Shown here: one piece after another, positions 52,186 to 60,253 of the stretch
Layout: every line of letters begins with the position of its first letter
Numbering within the stretch: the first letter of the stretch is position 1
Assembly (NCBI GenBank): GCA_963798855.1
Contig: CAWCUU010000002.1
Coordinates: 1,426,001 to 1,490,000, forward strand
Source of the DNA: CAWCUU01 sp963798855
GTDB lineage: Bacteria; Gemmatimonadota; Gemmatimonadetes; Longimicrobiales; RSA9
DNA length: 64,000 nt
Direction of reading: 5' to 3'
The notes under the pieces: generated by a model
The model's database searches: none
Told to the model about the DNA's origin: nothing
Seen by the model: the letters and a program-made list of their open reading frames with translations, nothing else
Position numbers and translations under genes: made by a program

Positions 52186-55092
52186 TCAGCCTTTCCCGAT
52201 CCGCTGAAAACGCGCGAGCGCGTCATCCGCCTGCTCCGCCATCCTCGGCTGTGCCTTTCGCTGCCGATCGAGCGAGGCGTGCGCCTCGAGCAGCAGCGGA
52301 CCGGCACGGTCGTACCGGCGAAGCGCGACGAGGCAGTCGCCGAGACCCATCATGGCCTCCGCCGTACGCCAGTCCGCGTCACCGAAACGGGTCCGGGCCA
52401 TGGCGAGGCCGGACTCGAGCATCGGCAGAGCCTCGGCGGCGCGGCCGGTCGCGGTCAGCGTGCGCCCGAGCCGCACGCGATACGGGATCGCCATCAGCTG
52501 CGCGTTGACGTTCGTCGTGTCGAGCCGCGCGAGCACGTCGCGGAACAGGGCCTCCGCCTCCTCGAGCCGCCCGGTTTCCCGTAGCGCCGTCGCCAGGTGC
52601 CCTGTCACGGCCAACGCGCCCGGCTCCGTCGGGCTGACCAGGTGGGAGACCATGGTGCGTGCCTCGCGCAACACCGGGATCGCCGCCTCCGACCGACCGT
52701 TCAGCCGCATGACCACGGCCAGCTCGTTGAGGTCGAAGCCGATCCGCATGTCCTCTGGCCCGTACAGCGCGCGATCGATGACGAGCGAGCGCTGGAGGAG
52801 CCGCTCCGCCTCGTCCAGGTCGCCGCGGTCGCGGACGATCAGGGCGAGGTTCGCGATGTTGGCACTGACCGGCTCGCTCTGTTCGCCGAGTACCTTCCTG
52901 TTGATCGCGAGCGCCTGCCGCAGCAGCGACTCCGCTTCGTCCGGCCGGGGCACCTTGAACAGCATCTGACCGAGACTGTTCAGCGTGTTGGCGACGGCGG
53001 GATGTTCCGGCCCCAGCGCCTTGCGCTGGATCGCGAGCGCGCGTCGGTAGTGCATCTCCGCGTCGGTGTACTTCCCGAGCAGCTCCTCGGCGCTCGCGAG
53101 CCGCGTCAGTGTCTCGGCCGTGGTTGGATGCTCCGGACCGAGCTCGCGCTCTCGCGTCACCAGCGCGCGCTGGAAGAGCGCGAGCGACTCGTCGCAGTGG
53201 CCTTGCCTGCACCGGGTCTCCGCCAGCCAGTGCTCGGCTTCCGCGACCTCGAGCGAGCCGTCGCCGTGCAGCTCGCGGCGGATCTGCAGCGCCTCTTGGT
53301 AGAGCGAGTCCGCGCTGTCGAAACGGCTCTGCTCCACCTGCATCGAGGCGATGTGCATCAGGCTCTCGGCCGTCGCCTCACTGCGGTCGCCGAGGAGGCG
53401 CCTCCGCTGTGCCAGCGCGCCGCGCAGCATCGAGTCCGCCGCGGGAAGCCGTCCCTGGTCGTCGAGCACGACGCCGAGCTGGTCCATCGCCGCGGCGACC
53501 TCGGCGTGCTCGGCGCCGTAGAGCGCCTGGCGCTCCTCGAGCGAGCGCCGCAGCTGTGTCTCGGCTTCGCCGTACAGCCCCAGGTTCATGTACACGCGGC
53601 CGAGGGCGCCCCGCAGCTCCGCCCGGACGTCGGGCTGGTCGGCGAGCGTCGTATCGATGCCGGCGACGCCGCGGTCGAGCAGCGCACGCGCGGAGACATC
53701 GGCGGGGCGGCTTCCGGGCGGCGCAAAGGGATCCGCCGCGCCGAAGACTCCGATCAGGTACTGCTCCACGGCGCTGGACTTGCGGGCTTCCGCCTCGGCG
53801 CGACCGCGCAGCTGCCGCTCGCGGAACCCGGCGCTCGCGATCAGGAGCACCACGGCGGCGGCGACCGCGAGCGGAGCGCGGTTCCGCCGGGCGAACTTCT
53901 GCGCACGATAGCGGAGCGTGTCGGGCCGTGCGCTGACCGGCTCGTGGTGCAGGTAGCGGCGCAGGTCCTCGGCGAATGCGGCGACACTCTGGTAGCGCTC
54001 GAGCGGGTCCTTCTTCAGGGCTTTCGCGACGATGTTGTCGAGGTCTCCGCCATAGGTGCGACGCAGCCTGTCGGGGGTCGCCGCCCGTGCCTCCGCGGCC
54101 TGCTGCGCCGCGGCCGGATTCGCCGGATCGGCCGTGGTGACGGCGGCGCTCAGCCGTGGCGGCTCGGTATCGGTGATCGCGTGCAGGTGCTCGGCCGCGG
54201 AGCGGCAGCCGGCTCCCGTGGGATGTCGGCCCGCGAGCAGCAGGTACAGCAGAACACCCAGCGCGTAGCCGTCGGTCGCGGTCGTGATCGGGCCGCCGAG
54301 CGCCTGCTCGGGCGCCGCGTACTCGGGCGTGAGGGCGGGGCCGCCGAGCATCGTGAGCGCGGGCCCGTCGCCGCCATCCCCCTCCGTCTCGATCAGCTTG
54401 GCGATGCCGAAATCCAGCAGCTTCACGTCGCCGTCTGCGGTGACCAGGATGTTGGACGGCTTGAGGTCCCTGTGGACGATCAGGTTCGAATGGGCGAGCC
54501 CCACGGCGTCGAGCACCTGCAGGAAGAGCTGAAGGCGCCGCTCCGGTGGGAGGCGTCGCTCGTCGCAGTAGCGATCGATGCGGGTGCCTTCGACGTACTC
54601 GAGCACGAGGTACGGCTGCCCCTCGGCCGTGACTCCCGCGTCGATGAGTCGCGCGATATTCGGGTGGGAGAGGCGGGCGAGCAGCGTGCCCTCGCGCCGG
54701 AACCGTTCGCTGCCGACCGGGTCCAGCAGCGCGAGGTTGAGCAGCTTGACCGCCGCCATCCCCTCGTACCGGCCGTCGCTCCGGTGCGCGAGCCACACCG
54801 TCCCCATTCCACCTCTGCCCAGGGGCCGATCCAGCGTGTACGCGCCGATCCGCCGCTCCGCGAGCGACGGCCGCGCGATCGGCAGCTCACTCCAAATGTC
54901 GCCCTCCAGGAACCCCTGCGCGTCCAGCTCCGCTTCGCGCGCGAGCAACGCCTCCAGCTCCGCGATCAGCTCCGGCTGACCCGGGCGCAGGTTCTCCAGC
55001 CATTCGGCACGCTCCGCTGCCGGCAGCTCCAGCGCGCGGTCCAGCAGCGGACTCAGCGCCGCAATGAGGTCCTCCCTCGAGGAACGAGGCAT
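52186..55092 (-). CDS. Serine/threonine protein kinase with TPR sensor
   Basis: 968 residues from ATG 55092, which has GGGAG 4 nt upstream; ATG 55113 is an alternative. A leader of about 80 residues precedes the kinase domain (about 85-365): LGRGGMGTVW loop, VKLL Lys, HRDLKPSN catalytic loop, DFGIAKL and APEQA. A membrane helix around 400 (APLAVAAAVVLLIASAG) is followed by about 550 residues of TPRs (AVANTLNSLGQMLF, MHYRRALAIQRKALG). The kinase is cytoplasmic and the TPR part presumably periplasmic. An ECF sigma gene ends 42 bp upstream on the same strand, so sigma-factor phosphorylation is a natural hypothesis. Confidence 0.93.
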   Translation of the reverse strand: MPRSSREDLIAALSPLLDRALELPAAERAEWLENLRPGQPELIAELEALLAREAELDAQGFLEGDIWSELPIARPSLAERRIGAYTLDRPLGRGGMGTVWLAHRSDGRYEGMAAVKLLNLALLDPVGSERFRREGTLLARLSHPNIARLIDAGVTAEGQPYLVLEYVEGTRIDRYCDERRLPPERRLQLFLQVLDAVGLAHSNLIVHRDLKPSNILVTADGDVKLLDFGIAKLIETEGDGGDGPALTMLGGPALTPEYAAPEQALGGPITTATDGYALGVLLYLLLAGRHPTGAGCRSAAEHLHAITDTEPPRLSAAVTTADPANPAAAQQAAEARAATPDRLRRTYGGDLDNIVAKALKKDPLERYQSVAAFAEDLRRYLHHEPVSARPDTLRYRAQKFARRNRAPLAVAAAVVLLIASAGFRERQLRGRAEAEARKSSAVEQYLIGVFGAADPFAPPGSRPADVSARALLDRGVAGIDTTLADQPDVRAELRGALGRVYMNLGLYGEAETQLRRSLEERQALYGAEHAEVAAAMDQLGVVLDDQGRLPAADSMLRGALAQRRRLLGDRSEATAESLMHIASMQVEQSRFDSADSLYQEALQIRRELHGDGSLEVAEAEHWLAETRCRQGHCDESLALFQRALVTRERELGPEHPTTAETLTRLASAEELLGKYTDAEMHYRRALAIQRKALGPEHPAVANTLNSLGQMLFKVPRPDEAESLLRQALAINRKVLGEQSEPVSANIANLALIVRDRGDLDEAERLLQRSLVIDRALYGPEDMRIGFDLNELAVVMRLNGRSEAAIPVLREARTMVSHLVSPTEPGALAVTGHLATALRETGRLEEAEALFRDVLARLDTTNVNAQLMAIPYRVRLGRTLTATGRAAEALPMLESGLAMARTRFGDADWRTAEAMMGLGDCLVALRRYDRAGPLLLEAHASLDRQRKAQPRMAEQADDALARFQRIGKG

Positions 55093-55134
55093 TGGGCTCC
55101 CGAGCTCCTCCATGGTGGCCGGCGTTCCTGTTCG

Positions 55135-55695
55135 CTACGCCGCGCCGAGGGTTCGATGCAGAAGCAGGCGCGCCTTGCGCCAGTCGCGCTGGACGGTGCG
55201 CTCCGACACGCCGCGGAGCTGCGCCAGCTCGCCGAAAGAGAAGCCGCAGAAGAAGTGCAGGTCCACGAGCTGCGCGAGCTGCGGATGCACTCCGGCGAGC
55301 GTGTCGAGCGCCGTGCCGAGCTCCTCCAGCGGCTGCGCCGGAGCGCGCTCTGCGGCGGGAATCTCGGCGCTGGCCAATGTGAGGTGGAACTCGCCGCCGC
55401 GCTTCTTCGCCTGGCGCCGCCGGGCGTAGTCGATCATGAGGCCGCGCATGGCACGCGACGCGTAGGCGAGGAAGTGCGCGCGGTTGGCGAACTCAATGCC
55501 CTCGCGCTTAGAGATGTTCAGATAGGCCTCGTGCAGCAGGCTGGTCGTGCCGAGCGTGAGCTGACCGCCACCGCGGCGAAGCTCGCGTTCCGCGATCTCG
55601 TGGAGATCCCGGTAGAGCGCGGTGAAGAGCAAGGCGACAGCGGCCTCGTCACCGGCGTCGGCGCTCCGTATGAGCGCGCCGATCTCGGCTTGCAC
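55135..55695 (-). CDS. ECF sigma factor (Sig-70_X6 type) paired with kinase
   Basis: 186 residues from GTG 55695, the usual length of TIGR02999/Sig-70_X6 factors. Region 2 has LFTALYRDLHEIAERELRR, LLHEAYLNISKREGIEFANRAHF and RAMRGLMIDYARRRQAKKRGG; region 4 has LAQLVDLHFFCGFSFGELAQL, VSERTVQRDWRKARLLLHR. There is no anti-sigma gene nearby. The kinase gene starts 42 bp after its stop, and this sigma-kinase pairing is a known arrangement in Gemmatimonadota, Planctomycetota and Acidobacteriota. It should direct transcription of a dedicated regulon, perhaps after phosphorylation. Confidence 0.9.
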   Translation of the reverse strand: MQAEIGALIRSADAGDEAAVALLFTALYRDLHEIAERELRRGGGQLTLGTTSLLHEAYLNISKREGIEFANRAHFLAYASRAMRGLMIDYARRRQAKKRGGEFHLTLASAEIPAAERAPAQPLEELGTALDTLAGVHPQLAQLVDLHFFCGFSFGELAQLRGVSERTVQRDWRKARLLLHRTLGAA

Positions 55696-55837
55696 CCGGG
55701 GATACCTCGGCTCTGCTTGTGGGCGGAGAAAGGAAGACGGGGCAAAGATAGGCGGGTCGCGGCAAGCTCGGAAGAGTGCCGTGAGGGGAGTCGCTTCGTT
55801 TCGAAGTCGCGCATGGCGCCCTCGCCCTCGCGCCCGC

Positions 55838-56512
55838 TTATCGCAGCGAGAACGGCGGGTACTCGTCGCGAAGTAGCAGCACGTACGCTTCCACCCGCGT
55901 GCTCCAGCGCAGCACGCCGACGCCGTAGTGGTAGAGGCCACGAGGGTAGCGCGCGGTGAACAGGATCGCGATCCACGCGGCGACGCTGGTGAACGCCCAG
56001 CCGATGCTGAGGAACCAGACGATGAACAGGTGCGGCAGCGCGAGCAGGATGCGGAAGCCGACGGAGAGCCTGTCTCGCGGGGCATCGGGCGGCTGGAGCT
56101 CGAGACCGGCCGGATAGGGGCCGTCGCCGAACGGCGGGTATTCGTCGCGCAGCAGCGAGCTGTAGGCGACGGCGCGCACGCGCCAGCGCAGGTAGAACGC
56201 GGCGAGGTCCCAGAGCCCCTTCGGGTAGCGGCCGGTGAACAGGATCGCGAACCAGGCGATGATCGCGACCACTCCGGCGACGGCGCCGAGCACGCCGCCA
56301 CTCGAGCCCCACTCGTAGCGGACGTGGTCGGATCGCGCCGTCCACCCCCAGAACAGCCCCGCCGCCAGCGGGCCGCCCACCAGGATGATGTGCGGGACGG
56401 CCAGGATCAGGCGGAACGCGCAGGTCAGCTGGTTGCGGTCGTCGATCGCCGGATCGACGTACACATCGACCGGGTAGGCGGCGTCATCGAGTCCATTCGC
56501 GACGGTGCTCAT
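55838..56512 (-). CDS. DUF4389 family membrane protein, internally duplicated
   Basis: 224 residues. About four to six hydrophobic helices; two halves both end in LLRDEYPPF (about 145-153 and 213-221) and share AFYLRWRVRAVAY versus GVLRWSTRVEAYV and ILFTGRYPKGLW versus ILFTARYPRGLY. The domain is DUF4389, found in many high-GC bacteria; function unknown. It is the first gene on a minus-strand group that also contains the ECF sigma and the kinase, but 142 bp separate it from the sigma gene. Confidence 0.88.
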   Translation of the reverse strand: MSTVANGLDDAAYPVDVYVDPAIDDRNQLTCAFRLILAVPHIILVGGPLAAGLFWGWTARSDHVRYEWGSSGGVLGAVAGVVAIIAWFAILFTGRYPKGLWDLAAFYLRWRVRAVAYSSLLRDEYPPFGDGPYPAGLELQPPDAPRDRLSVGFRILLALPHLFIVWFLSIGWAFTSVAAWIAILFTARYPRGLYHYGVGVLRWSTRVEAYVLLLRDEYPPFSLR

Positions 56513-56937
56513 GGGGCGACTCCGATCCGTCGGGTGCGGGCGAGGAACGGCGGACTGCCGCTCGATCCAACCTACCTCTCGCGGTCGCGCGGGCCAATGC
56601 GGCCGGGTCTTTCGGCTTTTCCTCGGCAGCGCGGGCTCCGCCAGCGCATCCGCCTCGGCGGCGACGTCCGCGCCTCGCCGAGCCTCCTCGCGCCTGCGGC
56701 GCTGCGGGGTCTCGGCGGGCGCTCCCGATCGCCGCTACGGCGGTGCGCTCGCGTCGCCCGCTTCCGGCGGCCGGGCAGACCGCCATCTCGCCTGCGTCCG
56801 CCCCGGCCGGGCGACTCCGCCTCCCGACCCCCCCGCGCGCCCGTCCCCGCGCACGCCTCGTCGGCGTTCAAACCCCTGCCTGCGCCGCGGCATCTCAACC
56901 GCACGTACCCGCACGTACCCGCCCGGAGCCGGAGACC
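56513..56937. other. Divergent intergenic region with dispersed repeat
   Basis: 425 bp between the DUF4389 and M61 genes. It holds the second copy of the 97-bp repeat (56651-56747) and, near its end, a twice-repeated CGTACCCGCA unit (about 56903-56922). No gene is evident; short open frames here only restate the repeat. Confidence 0.6.
56651..56747. repeat. 97-bp dispersed GC-rich repeat, family A, copy 2
   Basis: Same length as 7918-8014 with three mismatches seen by direct comparison (C/G, T/G, A/G). It also shares the upstream GCGCATCCGCCTCGG with the partial third copy at 58790-58823. Confidence 0.8.
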
Positions 56938-58743
56938 ATGCGCCTGATCTGCCTCGCCCTCGCGCCCGCGCTCGCCCTCGCGCCGGCCTTGGCCCTCGCG
57001 CCGGCGCTCGCGCCGACCTCCAAGATGCACATCGCCTACACGCTGGGCGTCGACACCGCCGACCTCTCCGCGTTCGCCGTGCGCATGCACCTGGCCGGCG
57101 CGCCCGCGCGCTTCACGATCGCGGCGGCGGCACACCCCGAATACGACGACAAGTACTGGCGCTACCTGGAGGACCTGCGGGTGGACGGCGGAAGCGTCGA
57201 GCGCATCGACAGCGTGCGCTGGGCCATCCGAGCCCCCGCCGGCGACGCGACGATCTCCTACCGCATCCGGCCGCCGGTCGTGGAGGGGCTGCGCTCGGCG
57301 TGGAAGGCGTTCCTGACGCCGAACGGCGGGCTGGTCGGCGGACCGCACTCCTTCCTCTACGTGGTGGGCGGCGAGGCCGCGAGCGCGGACGTCGCGCTGG
57401 ACGTGCCGGGGAGCTGGCGCATCGCGACGGCGCTCGACTCGACGGGCCCGCGGAGGTACGTCGCCGCCAGCATCGCGGAGCTGATGGACTCGCCGATCCT
57501 GGTCGGGTCGAGCCTGAGCGTCGCGCGCTTCACGGTGGAGGGCGTGCCGCACGACATCGCGTACTGGGGCACGCCGGCGGGCACGCCGTTCGACACGGCT
57601 GCGTTCCGCGCCGGGATCGAGCGGCTGGTGCGACGGACGGTCAGCTTCTGGGGCGACATGCCCTACCGCCGCTACGTCTTCATGTTCGAGGACGGCGCGT
57701 GGGGCGGCGGCCTCGAGCACGCGAATTCGGTCACGCTCGGCGCGCAGAGCGAGGCGCTCGCGAGGGACCCCGGCGACGTGATCCCCGAGGTCGCCCACGA
57801 GTTCTTCCACACGTGGAACCTGATGCGCATCCGGCCCGCCGAATACCGCGACCTCGACTACCGCGTCCAGCCGCCGGTGCCGGAGCTCTGGTTCAGCGAG
57901 GGGCTCACGATGTTCTACGCGGACCTGCTGCCTCGCCGCGCCTCGCTGCCGGTCGAGCAGCCCACGCGCGAGGAGCACCTCGCCTCGCTGATCGGGCGCT
58001 ATCTGTCGAATTCAGGCAACTGGCGCTTCTCCGCGGAGCAGATCAGCCGGACCGCCTACAACTCGCCGGCCGGCGCGCTCGGCGACTTTTCCGGCAGCGC
58101 GCACCTTCAGGGCGAGCTGATCGGCGCCATGCTCGACATGATCATCCGCGACGCGACCGATGGCGCGCGCTCCATGGACGACGTCATGCGCCTGCTGCTC
58201 GCGCGCCCCTCGTCGCGCCGCTTCCACGACGACGACATCAAGAGCGCCGTCCACGCGGTATGCGGCTGCGACGTGAAGCCGTTCTTCGACGCGCACGTGC
58301 GCTCCGCGCACCCGATCGACTTCGCGCGTCCGCTCGCGCTGCTCGGCCTGCGGCCCGTCGTGACGCGAGCGCCGGCCGTCGACTCCGCCGGCCGCCCCGC
58401 CGTGGATCTGCGAATCCGCGCGCTGCAGTACTCGCCGGAGGACACGCTGCGGCTCCTGCTCTGGAACCCCGAATCCGCCTGGGTCCGGGCCGGGCTGCAC
58501 ACGCAGGACCGCCTCATCGCCCTCGAGGGCCAGCGCGTCGAGACGTGGCCGCAAATGCAGGCGCTGCTCCGTCCGCTGCAGCTCGGCGACTCCGTGCGCT
58601 TCGACATCGTACGCGACGGCGCAGCGCGCACGATCGTCGCTCGGGCAGAGGGCTACGAGGCCGTCTCGGTGCGAGTGGAGGATCTCCCCGCCGCCACGGA
58701 GCGGCAGAAGCGGCTGCGGGAGGCGTGGAAGGCAGGGCGGTAA
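56938..58743 (+). CDS. Exported M61 family metallopeptidase
   Basis: 601 residues. The ATG follows GGAG. The signal peptide is an alternating Leu-Ala-Pro repeat (LALAPALALAPALALAPAL) encoded by an 18-bp repeat. The zinc site HEFFH is at His287-Glu288-His291, with the third ligand Glu321 in SEGLTMFYADL, as in glycyl aminopeptidases. A C-terminal PDZ-like region is about 500-590 (GLHTQDRLIALEGQRV). Family members are aminopeptidases preferring Gly or Ala. It probably works in the periplasm on small peptides. It is flanked by repeats and convergent with the cupredoxin lipoprotein. Confidence 0.9.
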   Translation: MRLICLALAPALALAPALALAPALAPTSKMHIAYTLGVDTADLSAFAVRMHLAGAPARFTIAAAAHPEYDDKYWRYLEDLRVDGGSVERIDSVRWAIRAPAGDATISYRIRPPVVEGLRSAWKAFLTPNGGLVGGPHSFLYVVGGEAASADVALDVPGSWRIATALDSTGPRRYVAASIAELMDSPILVGSSLSVARFTVEGVPHDIAYWGTPAGTPFDTAAFRAGIERLVRRTVSFWGDMPYRRYVFMFEDGAWGGGLEHANSVTLGAQSEALARDPGDVIPEVAHEFFHTWNLMRIRPAEYRDLDYRVQPPVPELWFSEGLTMFYADLLPRRASLPVEQPTREEHLASLIGRYLSNSGNWRFSAEQISRTAYNSPAGALGDFSGSAHLQGELIGAMLDMIIRDATDGARSMDDVMRLLLARPSSRRFHDDDIKSAVHAVCGCDVKPFFDAHVRSAHPIDFARPLALLGLRPVVTRAPAVDSAGRPAVDLRIRALQYSPEDTLRLLLWNPESAWVRAGLHTQDRLIALEGQRVETWPQMQALLRPLQLGDSVRFDIVRDGAARTIVARAEGYEAVSVRVEDLPAATERQKRLREAWKAGR

Positions 58744-58789
58744 GCGTCGCGCAACGCGTTTCCTCGGCGCGCGGACGGCGCCGCGCATC

Positions 58790-58823
58790 CGCCTCGGCGG
58801 CGACGTCCGCGCCTCGCCGAGCC
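58790..58823. repeat. Partial family A repeat, copy 3
   Basis: The first 34 bp of the 97-bp repeat (CGCCTCGGCGGCGACGTCCG onward) lie just downstream of the M61 stop, truncated where the cupredoxin gene ends (58826). Confidence 0.65.
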
Positions 58824-58825
58824 CG

Positions 58826-60142
58826 CTACTGGACGGAGACGGTGCCCACCATCCCCTGGGTGAAGCTGGTGGAGTGGATGGTGCACCGGTAGCGGAACGT
58901 ACCCGGATCGTCAAAGGTCCGCAGGTGTCGGCCTTGCGATTTCGTCGGCGAGCTCACCGGCTCGGTCGGGTCGTCCTCGAACGTTACGTTGTGTCGACCG
59001 GAAACCCAGATCCAGGCGACCGTGCGTCCCGCCGGCACGGTCACGTCGGCGGGCGTGAAAGAGGAGCCGTCGAGCTCGACGATCGCGGTCACCGCCCGGC
59101 TCGTGAACGTGGCGCCGGGCAGGTCGGGGAGCTCGGGCGCGCTCGCGGTCACCGTCTGCTCACCCTCGTCGTCACCGAGCAGGTGCGTCGTGCTCGCGAC
59201 CGGGGTAGGATCCCAGCCATAGTAATAGTAGTAGTAATCGTAATCGCTTGCGGCGGTGATGCTCGTCTGCGGATCGACCGCACCGTCGCCCACGGTGACC
59301 GCCCAGTCGATTCTGACGCCCTCGATCCCATTGCCGTAGGCGTCTGCGACCTCGGCCGTGTACGGCGAAACCTGCCGTCCCACTATCCCCACCTGATCAT
59401 CACCGCCATACGCCAGCATCGTGACGGGATTTCCCGGCTTCGCCGTCGCCTCGAAGGAGACGGGCGAGCCGACCAGGCCGGGAACGATCGCCACGACTCC
59501 GACTATTCCCGCGTCGCTGCCGAGCGTCAGCGTCACCTCCGCAATACCGTCGGCGCCGGTCGCGGCGACCTCGGCGGACAGCTGGCCGCTGCCGTGGTCC
59601 AGGGTCCAGTTCACGATGACGCCGGCGACGGGCGCTCCGTCCTGATCAATGACGCGGACCCGGTAGGGCTGCTTTAGCGTCGTGCGCACCGTGTCCGCCT
59701 GCTGGTCGCCGCTCGCGTCTGGCGTCATCTGGATGTTCGTCGCTCCCTGGACCTGCACGATGGAGGTGAAGCGAACGAAATCGTCGGACTCCAGCCGCGC
59801 CGTTGTGGCCTGCTCGCCGGCCTCGCTGCCCATCGTCCGCTGCATCGTCGCGATGCCGTCGGTGCCGGTGGGCGACGTCGCGCTGCTCACGAAGCCGCCG
59901 TTGTCGCTGTCGCCCGGGATCCAGGTCACCCTGACGCCCTCGATCGGTCGACCGCCGGCGTCCATGACCCTGACTGCGAGCGGCTCGGGGAGTGTCACAC
60001 CCGCGGGAGCGATCTGCCTGTCGCCGGAGACGATCTCGAGTAGCTGTACGACCGGGACCTCCGGGCCGCGGTCGCAGCCGGCGACGAGGACAGTCGCCAG
60101 CAGGAGCGCGGCGATGGGTTGCGTTCTGGCCGATGTCGACAT
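58826..60142 (-). CDS. Lipoprotein with Ig-like domains and C-terminal cupredoxin
   Basis: 438 residues from ATG 60142. The lipobox Leu-Val-Ala-Gly-Cys is near residue 23. Three Ig-like (Big_1/invasin-type) domains follow, each opening like LPEPLAVRVMDAGGRPIEGV and ending in a Val-rich strand. Domain 3 contains a short acidic Asp/Tyr run with six consecutive Tyr. The last about 95 residues form a plastocyanin-like domain with type 1 copper ligands His (GRHNVTF), Cys and His (YRCTIHSTS) and Met (QGM). It could be an outer-membrane-anchored electron carrier on a stalk. It is divergent from the BTAD regulator. Confidence 0.85.
   Translation of the reverse strand: MSTSARTQPIAALLLATVLVAGCDRGPEVPVVQLLEIVSGDRQIAPAGVTLPEPLAVRVMDAGGRPIEGVRVTWIPGDSDNGGFVSSATSPTGTDGIATMQRTMGSEAGEQATTARLESDDFVRFTSIVQVQGATNIQMTPDASGDQQADTVRTTLKQPYRVRVIDQDGAPVAGVIVNWTLDHGSGQLSAEVAATGADGIAEVTLTLGSDAGIVGVVAIVPGLVGSPVSFEATAKPGNPVTMLAYGGDDQVGIVGRQVSPYTAEVADAYGNGIEGVRIDWAVTVGDGAVDPQTSITAASDYDYYYYYYGWDPTPVASTTHLLGDDEGEQTVTASAPELPDLPGATFTSRAVTAIVELDGSSFTPADVTVPAGRTVAWIWVSGRHNVTFEDDPTEPVSSPTKSQGRHLRTFDDPGTFRYRCTIHSTSFTQGMVGTVSVQ
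59219..59247 (-). repeat. TAC/TAT triplet tract coding poly-tyrosine
   Basis: On the coding strand these bases read as near-consecutive Tyr codons interleaved with Asp (six consecutive Tyr). The tract is strongly AT-rich relative to its surroundings and could vary in length by slippage. Confidence 0.7.
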
Positions 60143-60253
60143 GGGGGCCCTCACGGTGAGATCCCTTGCCCTGCAGCGAGTCGTCGGCGCATCATGCGTC
60201 CAGGACGTCGCCCGACCCTCCCGTGCGATCACCCACGTCTCACCCGAGGCCCC

